Below, piece by piece: positions 1-4,788 of a DNA stretch of 5,742 bases. The DNA comes from Bryobacterales bacterium. GTDB lineage: Bacteria > Acidobacteriota > Terriglobia > Bryobacterales > Bryobacteraceae. The notes under the pieces are model-generated. The model saw only the letters and a program-made list of their open reading frames with translations. It did no database searches and was not told where the DNA came from. Each line of letters starts with the position of its first letter. Position 1 is the first letter of the stretch. Where the stretch lies: positions 1 to 5,742 of the forward strand of contig PLRZ01000550.1 of NCBI GenBank assembly GCA_003164075.1, written 5' to 3'. A program made the translations under genes and the position numbers.

Positions 1-78
1 GAGATTGATCGCGCAATTCAGCGGAGACAGTCTTTCGAAGCCGATCCCGAGACACACAGCTATAGGAGGTCCCAATGA
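1..78 (+). CDS. HigB/Gp49-like RelE-superfamily toxin, C-terminal end only (partial)
   Basis: Frame 1 is open from the left edge to a TGA at 76-78 and gives the last 25 residues of a protein. The tail begins EIDRAIQRRQSFEADPE. This fits the C-terminal helix of HigB/Gp49-like toxins (RelE superfamily), which often ends in a '(T/P)xxEIxxAxxRxxxF' pattern; that is recall of the family, not an alignment. Proteins of this group are ribosome-dependent mRNA endonucleases. The context supports the call: the stop overlaps the start of an XRE antitoxin by ATGA, and the Shine-Dalgarno of that antitoxin lies inside this frame, which is the toxin-first order typical of higBA. The catalytic core is outside the window, so activity cannot be judged. 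The tail could also belong to another small protein encoded ahead of the regulator. Confidence 0.55.
   Translation, partial: EIDRAIQRRQSFEADPETHSYRRSQ
64..69 (+). promoter_or_regulatory. Strong Shine-Dalgarno for the XRE antitoxin gene
   Basis: AGGAGG lies 5 nt ahead of the ATG at 75, inside the last codons of the upstream frame. It fixes the antitoxin start and suggests that the antitoxin is translated independently of, and probably more strongly than, the upstream toxin. It is the clearest ribosome binding site in the window. Confidence 0.8.
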
Positions 79-386
79 GCCGGAAGCCCAAATCCGACGC
101 TCTTCAAGAGCTTTATGAGGAACTGATCGGAGATGACCCCAAGAAGCAAGCCGATTATGAAGAGGCGCTCGTCAACGTCAAGGCCGCTCAACTCCTCTAC
201 GACATGCGGACCACGGCGGGTCTCTCACAGCGCGAGCTTGCCAAGCGAGTAGGCACGACTGCAAGCGTGATCTGTCGTTTGGAGGATGCCGACTACAGCG
301 GCCACACCCTGGCGATGCTCAACCGGATTGCTTCGGCGCTCGGAAGGCGTATCGAGCTTCATGCGGTCCCCAAAGAAGCTGCTTAA
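75..386 (+). CDS. XRE-family helix-turn-helix antitoxin, HigA-like
   Basis: This 103-residue protein probably binds and neutralises the HigB-like toxin encoded just upstream, and represses the shared promoter. Residues 1-35 form a charged, mostly helical N-terminal part (EELIGDDPKKQADYEEAL), which in this family contacts the toxin. Residues about 39-94 are a Cro/C1-type HTH: SQRELAKRVG (51-60) is the first HTH helix and TTASVICRLED (61-71) the recognition helix. The ending RRIELHAVP (91-99) is typical of HigA-like antitoxins. The start is supported by AGGAGG 5 nt upstream. The ATG overlaps the preceding TGA (ATGA), so the two genes are co-transcribed. The promoter and operator lie left of the window. 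A stand-alone phage-type repressor is possible, but the coupled partner makes an antitoxin more likely. Confidence 0.85.
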   Translation: MSRKPKSDALQELYEELIGDDPKKQADYEEALVNVKAAQLLYDMRTTAGLSQRELAKRVGTTASVICRLEDADYSGHTLAMLNRIASALGRRIELHAVPKEAA

Positions 387-537
387 ACCCTTGTTCCAGC
401 GGATACGGATCTGTTGAGCGAAGTAGGCCCGATCGTTGCTCTGGATCGGCTCGGTTGCTGCCGCCGTGTTGAAATTGGTTCAAGTCCTATCATCCGCACC
501 AATAGTCTGCGGGGAATTTGGAGAGAAGGTTTACCGT
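387..537. other. Intergenic gap between two convergent toxin-antitoxin modules
   Basis: This 151-bp stretch separates the stop of the XRE antitoxin from the stop of the MazF gene, so both modules are transcribed into it. I see no gene. It contains a 6-bp inverted repeat, CCGATC (429-434) and GATCGG (444-449), with a 9-nt loop and no T-tract, so it is at best a weak terminator. It also holds a tRNA 3'-end-like segment (474-501, annotated separately). GCGGAT at 399-404 is complementary to the acceptor strand of that segment (492-497), but no normal D arm can be drawn between them. Confidence 0.6.
474..501 (+). other. 3'-end fragment resembling tRNA-Leu; candidate attachment-site remnant
   Basis: The segment has the layout of the last part of a tRNA gene. 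The T-stem strand ATTGG (474-478) is followed by the T-loop TTCAAGT (479-485), the return strand CCTAT (486-490), the acceptor strand CATCCGC (491-497), discriminator A (498) and CCA (499-501). Four of five T-stem pairs form; the third is T-T. Acceptor strands of the form GCGGAUG/CAUCCGC with discriminator A are common in bacterial tRNA-Leu, so Leu is the best guess. No complete cloverleaf is visible upstream: GCGGAT at 399-404 could pair with ATCCGC, but the interior lacks a D-loop GG and a standard anticodon arm. A partial tRNA 3' end of this kind is usually left by integration of a mobile element into a tRNA gene. If so, the orientation places the element to the left. Confidence 0.5.
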
Positions 538-894
538 TCAGAGTTTCACCAGCCCGAGACTGATCTTAATGGCAGCATCGACCTTCATCATCGTTGCCGC
601 ATCGAGGGTGCCCACACGCTTCCCGAGCCGCTGGCGGTCAATCGATCGAATCTGGTTGAGGACGACGGCCGACGGTTGGCTCAGGCCGGACTTCCCGCCT
701 AACCGGATGGGCACCTCCCGCGGATGCGGCGGATCGGCGAAGTGCGAACTGATTGCCGCCACGATCGTTATGGGGCTGTGCTCATTGGAAACGTCGTTCT
801 GGATGACGACTGCCGGCCGCGTCTTTTTGATCTCGTGACCGATAGTGGGATCGAAGGAGACGAGATAGATCTCGCCCCGTCTCGGAAAGGTCAT
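538..894 (-). CDS. mazF: MazF/PemK-family endoribonuclease toxin
   Basis: This 118-residue protein has the usual MazF length. It should be a ribosome-independent endoribonuclease that cuts mRNA at a short sequence and stops growth when its antitoxin is lost. The family signature is clear: RRGEIYLVSFDPTIGHEIKKTRPAVVIQND (residues 5-34, written here as the leading fold and its RP motif) contains the conserved Arg26. The strand ending VAAIS puts Ser49 where Bacillus MazF has its catalytic Thr. NQIRSIDRQRL (80-90) and the closing helix MMKVDAAIKISLGL (102-115) match the Bacillus MazF pattern. Its ATG overlaps the antitoxin TGA by ATGA, and no good Shine-Dalgarno precedes it, so translation is probably coupled to that of the antitoxin. 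The cleavage specificity cannot be read from the sequence. I see no truncation, so the toxin looks functional. Confidence 0.93.
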   Translation of the reverse strand: MTFPRRGEIYLVSFDPTIGHEIKKTRPAVVIQNDVSNEHSPITIVAAISSHFADPPHPREVPIRLGGKSGLSQPSAVVLNQIRSIDRQRLGKRVGTLDAATMMKVDAAIKISLGLVKL

Positions 895-1175
895 GGCCGT
901 TTCGGCTTCGCGGTTTTTCTCGACTTGCGGGACGCTTCGAATATTCGGGCGGCTTCCTCCTCAAGTGGGAACCACTCCGCTGCAATCGCGAGGTCTCGTT
1001 CGGCATTCGCGAGGGCTTCCGTTTTGAGGCGCTCGCGCAGATTCGCCTTCCCTTCCGTCTCGACGAGATACATGACGGCGCGAGAAATGAACCGGCTCCG
1101 GGCGCCTTTCGCCGCTACCCGGTCCAGCACCGCCACGGTCTCATCCGGCAATACGATGTTGATCCGTTTGCTCAT
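891..1175 (-). CDS. Ribbon-helix-helix antitoxin partner of MazF (MazE/NdoAI type)
   Basis: This 94-residue protein should hold MazF inactive and repress the module as a dimer. The N-terminus MSKRINIVLPDETVAVLD (1-18) has the ribbon-helix-helix pattern of an alternating beta-strand that binds DNA, followed by a helix. RSRFISRAVMYLV (27-38) is the second RHH helix. The C-terminal half carries EWFPLEEEA (67-75), which resembles the toxin-binding 'W..(L/E)E.EA' segment of NdoAI-type antitoxins. A strongly basic tail (residues 81-94, about half Lys/Arg) follows it. The frame is open further upstream, to a possible start at 1301, but that extension runs across the promoter and reads as nonsense, so I place the start at the ATG at 1175. 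No Shine-Dalgarno precedes it. The stop overlaps the toxin start. Confidence 0.88.
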   Translation of the reverse strand: MSKRINIVLPDETVAVLDRVAAKGARSRFISRAVMYLVETEGKANLRERLKTEALANAERDLAIAAEWFPLEEEAARIFEASRKSRKTAKPKRP

Positions 1176-1202
1176 GGGTTTGGTGGTGTTTTGGTTTGTT
1201 AT
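1176..1202 (-). promoter_or_regulatory. G-free leader without Shine-Dalgarno ahead of the MazE-type antitoxin
   Basis: The 27 nt immediately before the antitoxin ATG contain no G in the transcript sense and consist almost wholly of A and C. There is no purine-rich ribosome binding site. If transcription starts near 1206, as the promoter predicts, this stretch forms most of the 5' untranslated region and should be nearly unstructured. It includes two ACA triplets, the target of E. coli MazF. Whether this MazF cuts ACA is unknown. Confidence 0.5.
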
Positions 1203-1212
1203 CGACACCTGA

Positions 1213-1241
1213 AGCTTACACACCCACGTTGTGTATGTCAA
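1213..1241 (-). promoter_or_regulatory. Promoter of the mazEF-type module
   Basis: On the minus strand, a perfect -35 box TTGACA (1241-1236) is followed by a 17-bp spacer and the -10 box TAAGCT (1218-1213), which keeps the key first TA and the last T of the consensus. The predicted start point is near 1206, about 31 nt ahead of the antitoxin ATG. A sigma-70-type promoter here would let the toxin-antitoxin pair be transcribed separately from the genes upstream on the same strand. Confidence 0.65.
1217..1235. promoter_or_regulatory. Near-palindrome in the mazEF promoter spacer, candidate operator
   Basis: TACACACCCACGTTGTGTA is a 19-bp imperfect palindrome. Its arms TACACA and TGTGTA are perfect complements, and one of the inner pairs also matches. 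It fills the spacer and touches the -10 box, so a bound dimer would block RNA polymerase. The obvious candidate ligand is the ribbon-helix-helix antitoxin encoded directly downstream, alone or in complex with MazF, because such modules are normally self-repressing. The role is inferred; the symmetry and position are seen. Confidence 0.55.
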
Positions 1242-1262
1242 ATATCGACCGCGCAGTGTCAC

Positions 1263-1284
1263 GCGCCGGCTTGAAAAGCGGCGC
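1263..1284 (-). terminator. GC-rich hairpin after the VWFA gene, possible weak terminator
   Basis: GCGCCG (1263-1268) pairs with CGGCGC (1279-1284), and CTT (1270-1272) with AAG (1276-1278). This gives nine pairs with a single bulged base and a 3-nt loop. It begins 26 bp beyond the stop of the VWFA gene and ends before the mazEF promoter, which is where a terminator would help. There is no T-run after the stem on the minus strand, so it is not a standard intrinsic terminator. It may instead stabilise the mRNA 3' end. Confidence 0.3.
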
Positions 1285-1310
1285 CGAGACAGAATCCCCA
1301 AGGATGCCCC

Positions 1311-2246
1311 CTACCGCTGCGCCCAATATCGCCGGCGCGCCTGTACCGTCAGGCCCTTCTGCTTCGCCGTTAGTTGGATAGTACGGAATTCCGAAAGAGT
1401 TACCGGCTTATCCGACACATAGCCCAAGCTATATTGATTGCGCAGTTCCTCTTCCAGAATGGCGAACATGTTCTCTACCGTCTGTTTTTTCGAAACTTCG
1501 AAAAAACTGCCCCCGCTATCCTCCGACAAGCGCTGCAGCACGCGTCTACCATCGTGATCGCCCCCGAGGATTCCATACGCGCCCGGGTCGGAGTACAGAA
1601 TGGAATAGATCAGCGTGTCGGCCCGTTGCGCGGACTCCACCGCATCGTTGAGCGCGCCTTCACTGCCGAAATCCACGCCGTCGGAGAGCACGATCAGCGC
1701 CTTCCGCCCGGTCTGCTTCCTCATGATCTCGTCGCAGGCTCGCACGACCGCATCGTATAGCAGTGTGCCGCCGCCCCCTTGCAGGCGCACTTGCCGGTCG
1801 GTCTCGCTGTCCACATAGGCCATGGCCTCGTCCAGTTTGCGGATGGAAGAAGTGAGCGCCTGCCGTACCTGCACGCCGGTGTCGAACTGCATGATGAAGA
1901 CGTGGTCTTTGTTTTCCCGGAACACGCGATCGAGAAAGCCCAGGCTGGCGCCCCGTTCCGCGTCGAGCACGCGGCGCTGGCTGCCGCTGGTATCCACCAT
2001 CAGGCCGAGCGTCAAGGGCAGGTCGCTCTCGCGCAGGAAATAGCGGATGGTCTGCGGGTGGCCGTCTTCGGAAAGTGAAAAATCGTCCTTGCCGAGAGTA
2101 CCGATCAGCGCCCCGGTCTTATTGCGCACCGTGGCCAGAACGTTGACCACTTTCACGTCGGTGGAAAAAACCGGCTGGTCCTGTGACCATGCCAACCGGA
2201 CGCCACAGAAGGCCGCCGCATTCTGAAATACTCTGCGTCTGGTCAT
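1311..2246 (-). CDS. VWFA-related protein of the acidobacterial type
   Basis: This 311-residue protein has a von Willebrand factor A domain of the kind expanded in Acidobacteriota. The role of the family is not established; VWA domains bind protein partners through a metal ion. The metal site (MIDAS) looks complete: DTSGS (residues 85-89), the Thr of GGGTLLYD (161) and the Asp of LSDGVD (189). Ahead of it, residues about 27-75 form the short beta domain usual in this family (DVKVVNVLATVRN, LGKDDFSLSEDG). After it comes RNQYSLGY (269-276) and a final beta segment. The N-terminus MTRRRVFQNAAAFCGVRLAWSQ looks like a short, weak export signal with a twin-arginine-like start. I chose the ATG at 2246 because GAGGGG lies about 11 nt upstream. 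A GTG at 2264, overlapping the permease stop as GTGA, would add six residues. The gene is probably translated with the permease. Confidence 0.88.
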   Translation of the reverse strand: MTRRRVFQNAAAFCGVRLAWSQDQPVFSTDVKVVNVLATVRNKTGALIGTLGKDDFSLSEDGHPQTIRYFLRESDLPLTLGLMVDTSGSQRRVLDAERGASLGFLDRVFRENKDHVFIMQFDTGVQVRQALTSSIRKLDEAMAYVDSETDRQVRLQGGGGTLLYDAVVRACDEIMRKQTGRKALIVLSDGVDFGSEGALNDAVESAQRADTLIYSILYSDPGAYGILGGDHDGRRVLQRLSEDSGGSFFEVSKKQTVENMFAILEEELRNQYSLGYVSDKPVTLSEFRTIQLTAKQKGLTVQARRRYWAQR

Positions 2247-2260
2247 ATGGCGGCCGCCCC

Positions 2261-4753
2261 TCACTCATACTTTAGCGCGACCACCGGTTCGATCTTCGAC
2301 GCCCGCCATCCCGGCGCCAACGCCGCCGCCGCCGCTACTACCGCGAGCAGCGCCGCGCCGCCGGCGAACACCGCGGGGTCCGCCGCCTTCATTCCGTAGA
2401 GTTGCGATTCCACGTACCGGCTCACTCCGTATGCCGCGATCAATCCGATGGCGATTCCCGCGCCCGCCATCCGGCCGGCCTCCAGCACGATCATGCGCAG
2501 CACCACCGCCGGCTGCGCTCCCAGCGCCATGCGCACTCCGATTTCGGCCGTGCGGCGCGTCACCGCGTGGGCGATCACTCCGTAGAGCCCGATGGCCGCC
2601 AGCAGCGTGGCCAACAGTCCGAATGCGCCCGAGAGAATGGCGATCAGCCGGTCGGTGTAAATCGATTCCTGGACGCGCACTTCGACGGGTTTCATATCGT
2701 ACAGGGGCACGTTGGGATCGGCCGCGCGCAGGACCTGGCGGATGCTGGCAGCCAGACCGGCCGTATCTCCCGCGGTGCGCACGTAGAACGCGAGGCGCTC
2801 GGGCTTGTCCCACTGCGCGTACGGAAAGAAGAACGTCTCTTTGGGTTTGCCGCGCACATCCACATGGGTATCCGCCGCGACACCCACGATCTCGCGATCG
2901 AACACCGGGTGGTCGCTGCCGCCCATCATCAAATGGCCGCCGATGGGGTTGCGGCCGGCGAAATATTTTCGGGCGAAGGTCTCGTTTACTACCACCACCT
3001 TGGGTGCGCCGGCGCCGTCGCGGTCGCCGAACTCCCGTCCCGCGCGCAAGGGGATACCCATGGCTTTGAAAAAGCCGGAACCGACGGCGATCCGCGACGC
3101 CCCCACGTACTCGCCGGCCTTCGGCTGATAGCCTTCGATGGTCAGATTGCCGCCGGTAGTGCCATTACCGAACGGTCCATCCGCGGCGGCGGCCACGTCG
3201 GCCACGCCGCCCATGGTGCTGAGGCGGTCTTGGAGGTCACGATAAAAACTCACCGCCGATGCGAGTTGCGGCCGGGTGGTGGTGGCATTTACTTTGAACA
3301 TCAGCAGCCGCTCGGTGCGGAAGCCCAGGTGCACTTTGCCGAGATTGATAAGGCTGCCGGCGAACAATCCGGCCCCCACTACCAGCAGCAGCGAGAGCGA
3401 CATCTGCGCCACCACCAACGCGCCACGGAACCGCGCCGCGCCGCCGGAAAGCACGTTGGCGGCCTGATTTTTGAGGGTCCCGGAAAGGTTCGGGCGAGTG
3501 GCCTGCAGGGCTGGAATCAGCGAAAACAGGACCCCGCAGCCCAGCGCCACCGCCAGCGTGAAGCCTAGCAGCGGAAGACTGAGTTCCGATGTGAGCCACG
3601 GACCCGCGAAATCCTCAGGCAACAGACGCAGCAGACCGGCCATGCTCCAATGCGCCACCAGCAAGCCGAGCGCTGCGCCCGCGATGGACACCAGCAGCCC
3701 TTCGGCCAGCAATTGCCGCAGCACACGTCCGCGGCCGGCGCCCAGGGCCAGCCGGATGGCGATTTCGCGCTGCCGTCCGGCGGCCCGCGCCAGCATGAGG
3801 TTGGCGACGTTGGCACAGGCGATCAGCAGCACCAGCCCCACCATCGCCATGAGCACTTGCAGGGGCTTGCCGAACTGTTCGCTGAGCCCGTTGATCCCTT
3901 GCGCCGCCGGTCTGAGTTGCGCCTTGGAACTGAGAAACTCATTGCGGTCTTTGGGATTGCGCATGCTGCCCATGCCGGCCGCTTCCGTCTCCAGAATGGC
4001 TCGATAAGTCACGTCCGTCGCCGCCTGCGCCTGGGGCACGGTGAGGCCCGGCTTGAGGCGCGCGAAAAGGTTCAACCAGCGGAATTTGCGGTCCTCCAGT
4101 GCGTCCCATGTGGGCCGGACGGCTTTCTGCATGGCGATGGGCACATACAGATCGGGCGTATCTCCGGGCCGAACGCCCTGAAAACGCGCTTCCGCCACGC
4201 CGACGATCACCATGGGATTGCCGTTCAGGGTCGCGGTCTGGTTCAGAATCGCGGGGTTGGCGGCGCATTTGCCGGTCCAATAGCTGTGGCTGAGCACCAC
4301 AACCGGATTCGCACCCGGTGCGCCATCGTCCTGGGGAGTCAGGACCCGGCCGATGGCGGCGCCTACGCCCAGCGTCCGGAAGAAATTCCCCGACACCATT
4401 TCGGCGGAGGCCTGTTCGGCCGCGCCCTGACGCACCAGCGTAACGCCGGCGCTCATGCGCGCGATCACGCCGCTGAATGCCGGGTCGCGGTCGCGAAGAT
4501 CGCGATACATGGGGTAGGAAAAGACCGATTCGCTGCTGTCGCTAGTGCTGCTTCCGGGGGCGCCGTACTCGGTGTGGAGCACCACCAGGCGATGTGGATC
4601 GTTCACGGGGAGGGATCGCAGCGTCACTTGGTCGAGCAGCGAAAAAATGGCGGTATTGGCCCCGATTCCGAGCGCCAGCGAGAGTACCGCTATGGTGCTG
4701 AAGAGAGGACTGCGGCGCAGCGTGCGCAAGGAGAACGCCAAGTCTTTCCACAT
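2261..4753 (-). CDS. ADOP-family FtsX/MacB-like permease (acidobacterial duplicated orphan permease)
   Basis: This 830-residue inner-membrane protein contains two copies of the MacB periplasmic-domain plus FtsX-domain unit. It opens with MWKDLAFSLRTLRRSPLFST and the first membrane segment with LALGIGANTAIF (about 18-40). A periplasmic domain follows to about 290. Three membrane segments come next, at about 298-320, 346-368 and 393-417, with the FtsX signature REIAIRLALGAGRGRVLRQ between the first two. The second copy has a segment at about 445-468, a second periplasmic domain to about 700, and segments at about 702-727, 753-775 and 793-813, with the repeated signature AEIGVRMALGAQ. The end RASKIEPVVALKYE is typical of the family. 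No ATPase gene is present here, hence 'orphan'. The substrate is unknown; MacB relatives couple cytoplasmic ATP use to periplasmic work. The gene lies 35 bp after the glycosyltransferase and overlaps or abuts the VWFA gene. Confidence 0.95.
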   Translation of the reverse strand: MWKDLAFSLRTLRRSPLFSTIAVLSLALGIGANTAIFSLLDQVTLRSLPVNDPHRLVVLHTEYGAPGSSTSDSSESVFSYPMYRDLRDRDPAFSGVIARMSAGVTLVRQGAAEQASAEMVSGNFFRTLGVGAAIGRVLTPQDDGAPGANPVVVLSHSYWTGKCAANPAILNQTATLNGNPMVIVGVAEARFQGVRPGDTPDLYVPIAMQKAVRPTWDALEDRKFRWLNLFARLKPGLTVPQAQAATDVTYRAILETEAAGMGSMRNPKDRNEFLSSKAQLRPAAQGINGLSEQFGKPLQVLMAMVGLVLLIACANVANLMLARAAGRQREIAIRLALGAGRGRVLRQLLAEGLLVSIAGAALGLLVAHWSMAGLLRLLPEDFAGPWLTSELSLPLLGFTLAVALGCGVLFSLIPALQATRPNLSGTLKNQAANVLSGGAARFRGALVVAQMSLSLLLVVGAGLFAGSLINLGKVHLGFRTERLLMFKVNATTTRPQLASAVSFYRDLQDRLSTMGGVADVAAAADGPFGNGTTGGNLTIEGYQPKAGEYVGASRIAVGSGFFKAMGIPLRAGREFGDRDGAGAPKVVVVNETFARKYFAGRNPIGGHLMMGGSDHPVFDREIVGVAADTHVDVRGKPKETFFFPYAQWDKPERLAFYVRTAGDTAGLAASIRQVLRAADPNVPLYDMKPVEVRVQESIYTDRLIAILSGAFGLLATLLAAIGLYGVIAHAVTRRTAEIGVRMALGAQPAVVLRMIVLEAGRMAGAGIAIGLIAAYGVSRYVESQLYGMKAADPAVFAGGAALLAVVAAAAALAPGWRASKIEPVVALKYE

Positions 4754-4769
4754 GTCCGGTTAGACGGAC
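4754..4769 (-). promoter_or_regulatory. Short hairpin directly ahead of the permease start codon
   Basis: In the transcript, GTCCG and CGGAC (4769-4765 and 4758-4754) can pair around a 6-nt loop, and the stem ends at the base before the permease ATG. No Shine-Dalgarno is visible in this 35-bp gap. A stem in this place could lower initiation, or could tie it to ribosomes that finish the glycosyltransferase. It is only five pairs long, so a chance occurrence is quite possible. Confidence 0.25.
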
Positions 4770-4788
4770 GTGGGTGCTGAAACGTTGG

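Noticed and set aside
429..449. CCGATC/GATCGG hairpin as a bidirectional terminator for the convergent modules
   Set aside because: The stem is six pairs with a 9-nt loop, and no T-run follows on either strand. It is too weak to call.
724..1212. 162-residue plus-strand open frame opposite mazEF
   Set aside because: The minus strand holds two clear, ATGA-coupled toxin-antitoxin genes plus their promoter. The plus-strand product has no family resemblance.
1176..1301. N-terminal extension of the antitoxin to a start at 1301
   Set aside because: The extra 42 residues translate the promoter, operator and leader, and the ribbon-helix-helix fold starts at MSKRIN. The ATG at 1175 is the proper start.
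2402..3568. Long plus-strand open frame opposite the permease
   Set aside because: The product is rich in His, Arg, Gly and Ala with no recognisable domain, and it lies wholly antisense to a well-conserved permease. GC-rich third positions keep such frames open.
3650..4780. Second long plus-strand open frame opposite the permease
   Set aside because: It has the same composition bias and lacks a domain, membrane segment or ribosome site. It is best explained as a shadow of the permease codons.
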